Part shown: piece by piece, positions 51,014 through 59,875 of the stretch
Layout: every line of letters begins with the position of its first letter
How positions within the stretch are numbered: position 1 is the stretch's first letter
Source of the DNA: an uncultured Muribaculaceae bacterium
Lineage (GTDB): Bacteria > Bacteroidota > Bacteroidia > Bacteroidales > Muribaculaceae
DNA: 64,000 bases
Direction: 5' to 3'
Assembly (NCBI GenBank): GCA_910585285.1
Contig: CAJUDL010000014.1
Span: 11,938-75,937, forward strand
Translations under genes and position numbers: made by a program
The notes under the pieces: model-generated
Seen by the model: the letters and a program-made list of their open reading frames with translations, nothing else
The model's database searches: none
Told to the model about the DNA's origin: nothing

Positions 51014-52330
51014 TTAATCTCTTCTGAAAATATCGCGAGTATAAACCTTTTCCGCCACATCGTCAAGACAGGCATCATATCGGTTGGCAAGTATTGACTG
51101 AGACATCTCCTTGAATTTGTCAAGATCATTCACCACAAGACTTCCGAAAAATGTTGTGCCGTCTTCAAGAGTGGGCTCATAAATAATCACGGTTGCACCC
51201 TTCGCCTTGATACGCTTCATCACTCCCTGAATCGACGACTGACGGAAGTTATCGGAATTAGATTTCATTGTGAGACGATACACCCCTATCACACATGGTT
51301 TCTCGGGCGCCATCCCATATGTATTGGAGGTTGTGTAATCATAATATCCTGCCATGCGGAGCACCTGATCCGCTATGAAATCTTTACGCGTGCGATTACT
51401 CTCCACAATCGCTGTCATCATGTTCTGAGGCACCTCCGCATAGTTCGCAAGCAGCTGTTTTGTGTCTTTGGGGAGGCAATAACCACCATAACCGAAAGAT
51501 GGATTGTTATAATGCGAACCGATGCGAGGATCCAGCCCAACACCCCTTATGATAGCCTGGGAATCGAGACCTTTTACTTCGGCATAGGTGTCAAGTTCAT
51601 TGAAATAGCTCACACGCAATGCCAAATAGGTATTAGCGAAAAGTTTTACTGCCTCAGCCTCTTTCAGACCCATATAAAGAGTGTCGATATCAGGTTTGAG
51701 AGCTCCCTGCTGCAGAAGTGAAACAAATATGCGTGCCGCTTCATCAAGAGATGGGATATCGGCAACAGCTTCAATCGCTGCATTCTCTTCAATGAAACGT
51801 TTATCTTCGATAAGTTTGGGAATGCCGGCAATAATTCTTGATGGATAAAGGTTGTCGTAGAGAGCCTTCGATTCACGAAGGAATTCAGGGAAGAAAAGAA
51901 GATTGAATTTCTTCACCCCTTTGGCTGCATATTTCACATAAAGCGAACGACAATAACCCACCGGGATTGTAGACTTTATCACCATCACGGCATCCGGATT
52001 AACCGAAAGCACCAGATCAATTACATCCTCAATATGATGAGTGTCAAAATAGTTGGTATGTGGATCATAATTTGTCGGAGCGGCGATCACTACAAAATCG
52101 GCATCGCGATAAGCAGCTGCCCCATCAAGCGTGGCGGTCAAATCAAGCTCCTTCTCGGCAAGATATTTTTCAATATAGTCATCTTGAATTGGAGAAACCC
52201 GGTTGTTGATTTTTTCCACTTTTTCAGGAATCACATCCACTGCCGTCACATGGTTATGCTGCGACAGCAGAGTCGCGATGCTCAGTCCGACATAACCGGT
52301 GCCGGCAACTGCAATATTATATTTCTGCAT
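51014..52330 (-). CDS. ugd: UDP-glucose 6-dehydrogenase family protein
   Basis: An NAD-dependent UDP-sugar dehydrogenase of 438 residues. It has the Rossmann motif VAGTGYVGLS (residues 7-16), the STIPVGYC segment (about 127-134), LFFPEFLRESKA, the catalytic Cys in FGYGGYCLPKDTK (about residues 277-289) and the C-terminal domain with VIGVYRLTMKSNSDNFRQSS. These match UDP-glucose 6-dehydrogenase of the short bacterial type; UDP-N-acetylmannosamine dehydrogenase is a less likely alternative. It has its own good promoter, so it is a single-gene unit. Confidence 0.85.
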   Translation of the reverse strand: MQKYNIAVAGTGYVGLSIATLLSQHNHVTAVDVIPEKVEKINNRVSPIQDDYIEKYLAEKELDLTATLDGAAAYRDADFVVIAAPTNYDPHTNYFDTHHIEDVIDLVLSVNPDAVMVIKSTIPVGYCRSLYVKYAAKGVKKFNLLFFPEFLRESKALYDNLYPSRIIAGIPKLIEDKRFIEENAAIEAVADIPSLDEAARIFVSLLQQGALKPDIDTLYMGLKEAEAVKLFANTYLALRVSYFNELDTYAEVKGLDSQAIIRGVGLDPRIGSHYNNPSFGYGGYCLPKDTKQLLANYAEVPQNMMTAIVESNRTRKDFIADQVLRMAGYYDYTTSNTYGMAPEKPCVIGVYRLTMKSNSDNFRQSSIQGVMKRIKAKGATVIIYEPTLEDGTTFFGSLVVNDLDKFKEMSQSILANRYDACLDDVAEKVYTRDIFRRD

Positions 52331-52391
52331 TTGTATATCTAAATTATAATTATCGATGGGCTGTCATACTGAACTTAAAGTTCTATCTCTG

Positions 52392-52423
52392 CAAAATTAA
52401 CAAGAACTCACGGCAAAAACAAA
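52392..52423 (-). promoter_or_regulatory. Promoter of the UDP-sugar dehydrogenase gene
   Basis: On the minus strand TTTG (52420-52423), 20 nt, TAATTTTG (52392-52399), an excellent match. The leader is about 55 nt. The upstream TTTG touches the terminator of the SDR gene. Confidence 0.62.
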
Positions 52424-52458
52424 TCGGGGGAAAGATTTTTACAAATCCTTCCCCCGAT
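52423..52458 (-). terminator. Terminator of the SDR gene
   Basis: A 15-bp stem (atcgggggaaagatt, 52423-52437, with 52444-52458, one mismatch) with a 6-nt loop, 19 nt after the SDR stop codon. Confidence 0.7.
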
Positions 52459-52477
52459 CGCCATTAATCAGCATTTA

Positions 52478-53311
52478 TTATTTCACATTGTCTTTATGTC
52501 GCTCCTCTTTTTCCTCTTTCTCGGGATTTGCGAAAGGTGCATCCGTGGGCGACGGCAAGCGTTTGTCGGGTGTGGAAATCTTCATCTTGATTTTGGTCCA
52601 GACACAATTCGGAACCGAACGCCATAGCCCAACGAGAATATTCCATCGCCAGTCGATAACCGCCACTCTGGGACGCTTCACTATTGCGCGGATGATAAGA
52701 GGCACCGCATAGTCGAGGTTCATTTCAAGCGGATATTTAAGTCCTTCGACAAGCAGCGGAGTGCGTATCCAACCGGGGCGGATGTCTGTAAACGAAACCT
52801 TCGCACCCTCCTCTGTGGCAAGTTGCTCAAGAGCCACCATGTATGCCTGCGCTCCTTTTTTGGATGCTGAATAAGCAGACAGACGACCGATTCCGTTTGT
52901 TCCCGCCACACTCGTTATGGCAGCAATCCTTCCCGAGCGGTGATTATCGCGGAAATAGCGGTATGCAGTCGACAACATCCTTGCGAAACCGCCAAGATTT
53001 GTGGCGATGATGTTGACCTCTCTCTGAGGATCAAGAGCGAGGTTTTCATAACCTATACCCGCAACATGGAAATAGATATCCATGCCGCCCAACTTCTCTA
53101 TAAGCTTCCCGAGCAACTCGGGAGCGTTGGCATGTGTGACATCTATAGATTCATACTCCACCATATCGGGATATTTCTTTTTAAGTTCCCGCATGGTTTC
53201 GGTGTGGCGTGCCGCCATACCTACTTTCACACCTCGTGAGGCAAATGCCTCTGCAACTCTGAGTCCGATGCCTGAAGAGGCACCCATTATAACGATTCTT
53301 TTCATACCCAT
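52478..53311 (-). CDS. Short-chain dehydrogenase/reductase (SDR)
   Basis: A 277-residue classical SDR: TGxxxGIG-type MGASSGIGLRVAEAF (residues 9-23), AGIGY (NNAG position), catalytic Ser-Tyr-Lys in TSVAGTNGIGRLSAYSASKKG (about 139-159). The C-terminus is an unusual charged tail of about 20 residues (PEKEEKEERHKDNVK). The substrate cannot be read. It lies 73 nt downstream of the PurF-like gene on the minus strand, with no terminator between, so it may be co-transcribed. Confidence 0.82.
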   Translation of the reverse strand: MGMKRIVIMGASSGIGLRVAEAFASRGVKVGMAARHTETMRELKKKYPDMVEYESIDVTHANAPELLGKLIEKLGGMDIYFHVAGIGYENLALDPQREVNIIATNLGGFARMLSTAYRYFRDNHRSGRIAAITSVAGTNGIGRLSAYSASKKGAQAYMVALEQLATEEGAKVSFTDIRPGWIRTPLLVEGLKYPLEMNLDYAVPLIIRAIVKRPRVAVIDWRWNILVGLWRSVPNCVWTKIKMKISTPDKRLPSPTDAPFANPEKEEKEERHKDNVK

Positions 53312-53383
53312 ATAACAAAAAGGCAGCCCTCCTTGTTGCGGGCTGCCTCATTATCCTGTAAAAAGAATTTAGAAGTTTCTTAA

Positions 53384-54793
53384 TCAGAAATGACTCGATC
53401 CGTCGAAACAATGCGTGCAAAGCTTACACTTCGGCAAACCGATGCTCTCAACCAATGTTTCGATAGGATTGAATTTTAGGGATGTGAGCCCGAAACGTTG
53501 ACGAATCTTCTCCACCAACGCCTCATATTGCGGACTGCCGGTTGTTGCATAAAGATCGAGGTTTTTCCCAGGATCCCCCTCAAGTTCCTCAATTATGCGT
53601 CGGGTAAGAAGCTCCATGTCTGACTTCGAAGATGTGAAACCGAGGTATCGGCAACCATAGATCAGCGGGGGACAGGCTATGCGCATATGCACCTCCTTTG
53701 CTCCATTTGCATAGAGTTCGGCAACGTTATCGTTAAGCTGCGTGCCGCGCACGATCGAATCATCGCAGAACAATGCACGCTTACCTTCAAGCATGGCATG
53801 GTTGGGCACGAGTTTCATTTTTGCCACAAGATCACGCATCGATTGGTTTGCCGGAGTGAATGATCGCGGCCATGTAGGAGTGTATTTTGAGATGCATCGA
53901 CGATAGGGCACGCCATGTCCTGAAGCATAACCCAACGCCATTCCGACTCCGGAATCAGGAATGCCACATGCGCAATCCACATCTGTTTTATCTGTCTTGC
54001 CCATCGCCTCTCCGGATGCAAAACGGGTTTCCTCAACGTTTACACCTTCATAGCATGAAGTCGGGAATCCATAATACACCCACAGAAAACTGCATATCTG
54101 CATCTCTTCGAGAGGTGCACTCAACTGTCGCACACCGTCGGCAGTAAATTCCACAATCTCTCCGGGTCCGAGATCGCGCATTATCTTATATCCCAGATTC
54201 GGGAAAGCTGTTGTTTCGGAAGTAGCGGCTATTGCCCCCTCTTTATCTCCAAGAATGATGGGGGTGCGTCCGAGTTTGTCGCGCGCGGCAATTATTCCAT
54301 GTTCCGTAAGGATCAGCATCGAACATGACCCCTTGACCTTGGCATATACATTGCGGATGCCTTCAACGAAATCTTTACCTTGATTGATCAGCAATGCCAC
54401 AAGCTCTGTCTGGTTTGTTTTTCCGGAACTGAGTTCTCCGAAATGCACTCCGACATCGAGCAATTCTTTTTCCAATTCATCAAGATTGGTGATATATGCC
54501 ACCGTGACGATTGCGAATTTCCCGAGATGGGAGTTAATAATGATTGGCTGGGGGTCATTGTCACTGATGATTCCGATTCCATCGTTTCCTTGAAACTTCT
54601 CAAGTTCGGCTTCGAACTTGGTGCGGAAATAAGTGCGTTCAAGACTATGGATTGAGCGGCAAAAGCGCTTCTCGGTGCTGTCGTAGGTAGCCATACCCGC
54701 ACGACGAGTGCCGAGGTGTGAGTTGTAGTCAACTCCGTAGAAAAGATCGGTTCGGCAAGGTACTTTGCTTGCTACTCCGAAAAATCCTCCCAT
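53384..54793 (-). CDS. PurF-like amidophosphoribosyltransferase lacking the catalytic Cys
   Basis: A 469-residue paralogue of PurF. The C-terminal PRTase domain has the PRPP loop LFCDDSIVRGTQ (about residues 344-355) and the C-terminal CKLCTHCFDG cysteines. In the N-terminal glutaminase domain the start is MGGFFG, not MCGIVG, so the N-terminal nucleophile Cys is Gly. The RYST, HNGN and SDTE glutaminase motifs are also replaced. It should not hydrolyse glutamine in the usual way; it may use free ammonia or have another role. A partial -7 element lies upstream (54823-54830). Confidence 0.85.
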   Translation of the reverse strand: MGGFFGVASKVPCRTDLFYGVDYNSHLGTRRAGMATYDSTEKRFCRSIHSLERTYFRTKFEAELEKFQGNDGIGIISDNDPQPIIINSHLGKFAIVTVAYITNLDELEKELLDVGVHFGELSSGKTNQTELVALLINQGKDFVEGIRNVYAKVKGSCSMLILTEHGIIAARDKLGRTPIILGDKEGAIAATSETTAFPNLGYKIMRDLGPGEIVEFTADGVRQLSAPLEEMQICSFLWVYYGFPTSCYEGVNVEETRFASGEAMGKTDKTDVDCACGIPDSGVGMALGYASGHGVPYRRCISKYTPTWPRSFTPANQSMRDLVAKMKLVPNHAMLEGKRALFCDDSIVRGTQLNDNVAELYANGAKEVHMRIACPPLIYGCRYLGFTSSKSDMELLTRRIIEELEGDPGKNLDLYATTGSPQYEALVEKIRQRFGLTSLKFNPIETLVESIGLPKCKLCTHCFDGSSHF

Positions 54794-54822
54794 GATGTAG
54801 AAACTTTTTGAATTTTAAGCCG

Positions 54823-54830
54823 CAAAATTA
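54823..54830 (-). promoter_or_regulatory. Candidate -7 element upstream of the PurF-like gene
   Basis: TAATTTTG on the minus strand, 29 nt before the ATG. The nearest upstream TTTG is 25 nt away, so the match is partial. Confidence 0.4.
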
Positions 54831-54948
54831 CAAAAAATCTTCCTTTGCAACAATACAAATCTTTCGTAAAACGAATTAATTTTTTCGATAGTAACATTTT
54901 CCGGTTCTAATTCGTTATAAAGTTTAGATATAATATAGATTCCACCAA

Positions 54949-55539
54949 ATGGACGAAAAAGAATTTTTCGATCACCTCGCTCCCACTTGGGACGACAATG
55001 AGGTTCTCTCTACACCTGATAAAGTAAGATTCGTGCTCGGTTACATTGACCTGAAACCGGGACTAAGTGTTCTTGACCTCGGCACCGGCACCGGCGTGCT
55101 TCTTCCTTATATTGCTGAAAAAATAGGAGGGACAGGCTCAATTACGGCGGTAGATTATTCCACAGGCATGCTGAGCCGTGCCCGCGAAAAGTTTTCAGGA
55201 TTGGTTCCCACACCTGAATTTCTGAATCTTGATCTTGAAAAAGACAACATACCAGGAGAGTATGACCGCATTATCCTTTATTGCGTCTATCCGCATCTGC
55301 ATGAACCTTTCGAGACTCTCAAATGGCTCCGTTCCGTGTGTCTGAAAGAGAACGGAATCATAACGGTGGCATTCCCGACCGGACCGGATTTCATAAACAA
55401 TGTGCACCGCGAGAAACATTCGGAAAGTGATATTCTCCCTCCAGCCGAAAAGCTCGCGGAGCAAATGCGGCTCTACGATTTTGATGCAAGGGTAGCACAT
55501 GCCGACAACGACAGCTATATAATCAATATCTACAAATGA
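54949..55539 (+). CDS. Class I SAM-dependent methyltransferase
   Basis: A 196-residue Rossmann-fold methyltransferase with motif I VLDLGTGTGVLLPYIAEK (about residues 40-57) and the following AVDYSTGML (motif II). The start DEKEFFDHLAPTWD is typical of small ubiE-like (methyltransferase type 11) enzymes in redox and corrinoid gene clusters. Substrate unknown. It lies 19 nt before the FMN-binding membrane protein gene, so the two are probably in one operon. Confidence 0.8.
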   Translation: MDEKEFFDHLAPTWDDNEVLSTPDKVRFVLGYIDLKPGLSVLDLGTGTGVLLPYIAEKIGGTGSITAVDYSTGMLSRAREKFSGLVPTPEFLNLDLEKDNIPGEYDRIILYCVYPHLHEPFETLKWLRSVCLKENGIITVAFPTGPDFINNVHREKHSESDILPPAEKLAEQMRLYDFDARVAHADNDSYIINIYK

Positions 55540-55558
55540 AAATTTACGACTTAATGAC

Positions 55559-56659
55559 ATGACAACTTTACAACGTATTCTGGCGTTTGCCGTCTGCCTG
55601 CTGATGATGACCGGGGCAGCCATCAACACCAACAAATCTATCTTGGGAAAAGATCTGACAAAAACTGTAGAAAAGATTGATTCCGCAGCATCTGTGGCTG
55701 AAATATACCACATCGATGAAGCGGGAAATTCAGTAATTGAGACGTCTTCACTAACCGACATAACGGGATATTCCGGTAAAACGCCGCTGAAGATTACAAT
55801 CTCAAAAGATGGCGTGATTAAAAATATAGAAGCTTTGCCGAATACCGAGACACCGGGATTTTTCAAACGTGCCTCGGCATTGCTCAATAACTGGAAGGGG
55901 AAAAGCGTAAATGACGCGCTATCCATGGAGGTTGATGCCGTGAGCGGCGCCACAATGTCTTCCGAAGCAATAAAGGAGAATATGCATCATGGACTGCAGT
56001 TCTATCTCGATGAGATCGGATCAAAGAGTGTGATCGAAGAGAATTCGAGTAATATGCCTCTGCGCTTCTGGTTCGCACTTGTCGTGACCCTTGCGGCGTG
56101 TGTTCTACCTCTTTTCATAAAAAACAAGACATATCATTTGGTGCAGATGTGCCTCAACATAGTAGTGCTTGGATTCTGGTGTGGTGAGTTCATATCATAT
56201 GGTCATCTTGTCAACTATCTCTCCTCTGGCATTGGAATATGGAAGGGGATAATACCTATCCTCATGATGATTGCCGCATTCATATATCCTGTGTTTGGCA
56301 AGCGTCAGCATTATTGCTCACACATCTGCCCTCTCGGCTCCCTCCAGCAGCTTGCCGGAATGTGCAGCACGCACAAGATCAGCATGTCTCACAAGCTCAC
56401 CCACTCTCTTGAATGGTTCCGCAGAATATTGTGGGCAGTGCTTATGTTCTGCCTGTGGATACCGGTGATGACGGAATGGATGGATTACGAACTTTTCTCA
56501 GCATTCCTCGTGGAATCAGCCTCTACCATCATTCTGATTTGCGGAGTCGCAGTGGCAATCCTCTCAATATTCATTCCGCGACCTTACTGTCGCTTCATTT
56601 GCCCTACTGGCACGCTGATGAAAATACAGGAAAACATGTTTACCGATCACAAATTCTAA
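55559..56659 (+). CDS. FMN-binding, 4Fe-4S membrane protein (NosR/NapH-like)
   Basis: A 366-residue protein: a signal anchor (about 5-22), an exported FMN-binding domain (about 60-145) with the ApbE flavinylation motif DAVSGAT (Asp126 to Thr132), then four or five membrane helices (about 165-330), and two polyferredoxin motifs CSHICPLG (about 256) and CRFICPTG (about 348). This is the layout of extracytoplasmic flavinylated electron-transfer proteins such as NosR and RnfG/NapH combinations. ApbE, needed to attach FMN, is not in the window. It lies between a methyltransferase and an anchored nitroreductase. Confidence 0.85.
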   Translation: MTTLQRILAFAVCLLMMTGAAINTNKSILGKDLTKTVEKIDSAASVAEIYHIDEAGNSVIETSSLTDITGYSGKTPLKITISKDGVIKNIEALPNTETPGFFKRASALLNNWKGKSVNDALSMEVDAVSGATMSSEAIKENMHHGLQFYLDEIGSKSVIEENSSNMPLRFWFALVVTLAACVLPLFIKNKTYHLVQMCLNIVVLGFWCGEFISYGHLVNYLSSGIGIWKGIIPILMMIAAFIYPVFGKRQHYCSHICPLGSLQQLAGMCSTHKISMSHKLTHSLEWFRRILWAVLMFCLWIPVMTEWMDYELFSAFLVESASTIILICGVAVAILSIFIPRPYCRFICPTGTLMKIQENMFTDHKF

Positions 56660-56671
56660 ACAAACAGAAAT

Positions 56672-57304
56672 ATGAAAATTCAAACGCTTATTATAGTCCT
56701 TCTCGCACTCGGACTCGTTTTCGTATCCTATAAATGGGCAACCGCTTCAGCAACTTCCGATAAAGAAGAAAACACAGAAAGCAATGTCGCGCTGGAGAAT
56801 ATCATGACGCGCACAAGTGTAAGATCCTACACTGCCGACACAATCAGCAGCAACGACATCGAAACGCTGCTTAAGGCGGCAATGGCAGCCCCGACCGCAG
56901 GAAACAAACAACCCTGGCGCTATGTTGTGGTGCAGAACCGCGCTACTCTCGACAGCATCGGTGCGAATTTCGGTTCAATGAAGATGGCAACTCTGGCTCC
57001 CCTTGCTATCCTTGTATGCGGCGATGTGGATGCAACTTTCCCCGGTGATGGCAGGGATTACTGGATTGAGGATACTTCCGCAGCTATGGAGAATCTTCTC
57101 CTTGCAGCGCATTCGATAGGTCTCGGGGCTGTATGGTGCGGCATTTATCCTATGCCTGATCGTGTGGCAGCATTCTCCGAGATGTTCTCACTCCCGGAAA
57201 ACATCAAACCTATGGGCATAGCGATGATCGGGCATCCCGATGGCTCCCACACACCAAAAGACAAATGGAAGCCTGATTACGTTAAATACGAATCCTGGAA
57301 ATAA
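56672..57304 (+). CDS. Membrane-anchored nitroreductase family protein
   Basis: A 210-residue nitroreductase-fold protein, an FMN-dependent oxidoreductase. It has an N-terminal hydrophobic segment (residues 4-22, MKIQTLIIVLLALGLVFVSY) that would export or anchor it, unlike cytoplasmic nitroreductases. Motifs are RTSVRSYTADTI (about 48-59), AAPTAGNKQPWRYVVV (about 73-88) and the late LGAVWCGIYP. It follows the FMN-binding membrane protein by 12 nt. The electron acceptor is not readable. It converges on tatC. Confidence 0.83.
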   Translation: MKIQTLIIVLLALGLVFVSYKWATASATSDKEENTESNVALENIMTRTSVRSYTADTISSNDIETLLKAAMAAPTAGNKQPWRYVVVQNRATLDSIGANFGSMKMATLAPLAILVCGDVDATFPGDGRDYWIEDTSAAMENLLLAAHSIGLGAVWCGIYPMPDRVAAFSEMFSLPENIKPMGIAMIGHPDGSHTPKDKWKPDYVKYESWK

Positions 57305-57342
57305 GAGCGGATTCACACGAAGATATAATTCAAAGATATAAT

Positions 57343-58155
57343 TTATGAAGCGGCAGCGATTTTCGTTGTCGCTTTTTTTGCAGCTATCTTCGAAACAAGA
57401 ATACTCGCCTCATAAAGCAACTGCATCGGAATTGAAACAAGCATCAGCGTAAAGACATCTGACGTTGGAGTGATTATTGCAGCAGCAATAAGTATCACCA
57501 CTATGGCATGACGCCTGTAGGTGCTCAAAAATGAATGCGTGAGCAAACCTGCTTTAGTGAGCAGCCATGCGAGCACAGGCATCTCGCACACGATCCCCAT
57601 GCAGAGACATAGCATTACGAGCGTGCTCATGTATGATTCAAGAGAAATCATGTTCACAACATCTCCTGCCACCTGATATGTACCCAGAAATCTGAATGTC
57701 ATGGGAAATATTATGAAATAGCTCAGTGCTGTACCAAGCAAAAACATAAGGTAACCTCCTGTTACTATTCCGGTGGCGTATTTTCGCTCCCTGTCATAGA
57801 GAGCGGGCGACACGAATAGAAACATCTGGTAAAGAATATATGGTGATGCGGCGAGGAAACCGACACAGAAAGCCGTCTTCATATGAATGATAAACTGCTG
57901 AGCCAATCCGGTGTTTATCAGGTTCACGTCGAAATTGGTATCATATGGCATACCGAATTCGGCACACAGATGGGCAATCATTCTATATGTCACAAAATCC
58001 TGATACTTGGGAGCAAGAACAAACGCAAACAATTGCTCTTTGAATATAAAAGCAATTATTGCGCACACGGCTGTCACGGCAAGACTCTTAAGAATCACGC
58101 CGCGCAACACGTCAAGATGCTCCCAGAAACTCTGTTTCCCGTCGCTCTTCCCCAT
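57343..58155 (-). CDS. tatC: Sec-independent protein translocase TatC
   Basis: The receptor subunit of the twin-arginine translocase. The 270 residues have six membrane helices and the conserved SFWEHLDVLRGVILKS start (about 9-24), FKEQLFAFVLAPKYQ and the long LAASPYILYQMFLFVSPALYDRERKY block (about 103-128). It begins immediately after the tatA stop codon. No tatB is present, so the translocase is of the TatAC type. Confidence 0.95.
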   Translation of the reverse strand: MGKSDGKQSFWEHLDVLRGVILKSLAVTAVCAIIAFIFKEQLFAFVLAPKYQDFVTYRMIAHLCAEFGMPYDTNFDVNLINTGLAQQFIIHMKTAFCVGFLAASPYILYQMFLFVSPALYDRERKYATGIVTGGYLMFLLGTALSYFIIFPMTFRFLGTYQVAGDVVNMISLESYMSTLVMLCLCMGIVCEMPVLAWLLTKAGLLTHSFLSTYRRHAIVVILIAAAIITPTSDVFTLMLVSIPMQLLYEASILVSKIAAKKATTKIAAAS

Positions 58156-58344
58156 TTATTCCTTATCTACATCCTTTATCTCCTTCTCAACGTCATTCAT
58201 CCCTTCTTTGAAGGAGCGGACACCTTTACCGAGTCCCTTCATCAATTCCGGAATTTTCTTTCCTCCGAATAAAAGAAGAATAACGAGCACAATCACGAGC
58301 ACCTCGGGCATGCCGAGACCTCCTATAAATAAAAGTGTTTCCAT
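58156..58344 (-). CDS. tatA: Sec-independent protein translocase TatA/E
   Basis: A 62-residue TatA: the membrane helix with LIVLLLFGGKKIPELMK-type sequence (FGxKKIPEL, about residues 26-34), an amphipathic helix and an acidic tail (EKEIKDVDKE). Its stop codon touches the tatC start codon. It follows the aldo/keto reductase gene by 7 nt. The short acidic tail is normal for Bacteroidetes TatA. Confidence 0.93.
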   Translation of the reverse strand: METLLFIGGLGMPEVLVIVLVILLLFGGKKIPELMKGLGKGVRSFKEGMNDVEKEIKDVDKE

Positions 58345-58351
58345 ATCAGTC

Positions 58352-59794
58352 TCAATACTTTTTACTTCTTACTTCTAACTTCTCACTTCTAACTTCTAAC
58401 TTCTCACTTCTCTTAAGTTTTTCCACCACTCCGTCGATACGGTGAAGCTCTCCGGGGATGTCGATCGACTGCGGACAATGCGGCGCACACTGACCGCATC
58501 CGATGCAATGACTTGCCTGACGCAATTTAGGAACGCTCCTGTCATAGCCTATCAGGAATGCCCTTCTCGCCTCACGATAATTCTCACTCTGCGTAGATGC
58601 CGGTACATTCCCTTCATTTATGCATTTATTGTAATGAAGCAGGATGGAGGGAATATCTATTCCGTAAGGACAAGGCATGCAATATTTGCAATCGTTGCAG
58701 GGAACGGTGGGATATTGCATCATCAGGTCAGCTGTTTCGTAAAGGAATGCATTGTCATCATCCGTCAATGGTTTTAACGGGCAGAACGAGCGCAGATTGT
58801 CTTCAAGATGCTCTTTATATGTCATTCCGCTCAACACTGTCAGCACGTCAGGATGCGATCCGGCATATCTGAAAGCCCACGATGCCACACTTCTTTCCGG
58901 CTCACGTTGCTTGAGACGCGCCACAATATGGTCGGGCACATTTGAGAGTCGACCACCCAAAAGCGGCTCCATGATTATTGCCGGAATATTGCGCTTCGCA
59001 AGTTCGCCGTAAAGATATTCGGCATTGGTATTGCGTTCGTTCACCTCCTTGGCATGCTTCCAGTCGACATAGTTAAGCTGGATCTGCACGAAATCCCATT
59101 TATATTCATCATGTTTGGAAAGGAGATAATCGAACACCGCCACATCCCCGTGATAAGAGAAACCTAGATTACGTATTCGTCCCTCTTCACGTTCCTTCAT
59201 AAGGAAATCGAGCACGCCATTGTCGATATATCTTTTCTCAAACTCCTCCATCCCGCTACCCATACCGACTCCATGCAGTAGCATATAGTCGATATAATCT
59301 GTCTGCAATTCTTTCAGAGAATTACGATAGATATCCAGAGAAGCCTCGCGACTCCATGTGGACGGTGCAAAATTCGAAAGCTTGGTTGCGATGAAATAAC
59401 TGTCGCGGGGATGACGACTCAACGCAATACCCGTGGCATGCTCCGAACGACCTTTGCAATAGGCAGGTGACGTATCGAAATAGTTTACTCCATGCTTCAG
59501 GGCGATGTCGACAAGATCATTGATCGCATCTTGATCAAGTTCATCAGTTGCATCCCTTCCGCTCTCTCCTGAAAGCGTGGGCCAGCGCATACATCCGTAA
59601 CCGAGGAGAGAAACCTTCTCACCCGTTTTAGGATTAGTGCGGTAAGTCATTTGATCCTCCGGGATCTCAGCCGTTGCAGTTCCGGAGGCAGATATTTTCT
59701 TCCCGGCAGTGTTGCATCCCGTGAGGGCAAGTCCCGTCACAGAAGCTCCCAATCCCAGGCGTTTCAAAAAGTCACGACGATTTATATTGTTCAT
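58352..59794 (-). CDS. Tat-exported aldo/keto reductase with two 4Fe-4S clusters
   Basis: A 480-residue protein with a twin-arginine signal: NRRDFLKRLG (Arg6-Arg7), a hydrophobic core, and TGC near residue 26, so it may be a Tat lipoprotein. The middle is an aldo/keto reductase barrel with YFDTSPAYCKGRSEHATG. The C-terminal part carries ferredoxin motifs CNDCKYCMPC (about 378) and CIGCGQCAPHCPQ (about 440). The last 18 residues come from a tandem repeat (SEKLEVR twice) created by the repetitive DNA at 58360-58413. Lies upstream of tatA. Confidence 0.88.
   Translation of the reverse strand: MNNINRRDFLKRLGLGASVTGLALTGCNTAGKKISASGTATAEIPEDQMTYRTNPKTGEKVSLLGYGCMRWPTLSGESGRDATDELDQDAINDLVDIALKHGVNYFDTSPAYCKGRSEHATGIALSRHPRDSYFIATKLSNFAPSTWSREASLDIYRNSLKELQTDYIDYMLLHGVGMGSGMEEFEKRYIDNGVLDFLMKEREEGRIRNLGFSYHGDVAVFDYLLSKHDEYKWDFVQIQLNYVDWKHAKEVNERNTNAEYLYGELAKRNIPAIIMEPLLGGRLSNVPDHIVARLKQREPERSVASWAFRYAGSHPDVLTVLSGMTYKEHLEDNLRSFCPLKPLTDDDNAFLYETADLMMQYPTVPCNDCKYCMPCPYGIDIPSILLHYNKCINEGNVPASTQSENYREARRAFLIGYDRSVPKLRQASHCIGCGQCAPHCPQSIDIPGELHRIDGVVEKLKRSEKLEVRSEKLEVRSKKY
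58360..58413. repeat. Short-period repeat running into the end of the aldo/keto reductase gene
   Basis: Tandem units of the form aacttctcacttct / acttctaac. Unlike the other repetitive spacers, this one lies inside the reading frame and encodes the repeated SEKLEVR tail. Confidence 0.65.
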
Positions 59795-59832
59795 ATTCTT
59801 TTCCTTTTCCTAAAAACTAAATAGAATTCCTC

Positions 59833-59873
59833 TCACCTTGTCCCTATAACCTTCACCCTATTACCTTTTCCCT
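59833..59873. repeat. Short-period repeat (ccctataac type)
   Basis: Imperfect tandem units such as cctataacct / ccctattacc in the spacer between the NapGH-like fusion and the aldo/keto reductase gene. Confidence 0.45.
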
Positions 59874-59875
59874 TT

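Noticed and set aside
58360..58413. CRISPR array or phase-variation tract at the aldo/keto reductase end
   Set aside because: Units are only about 8-10 nt and have no spacers, so this is not a CRISPR array. Slippage remains possible and is noted as a finding.
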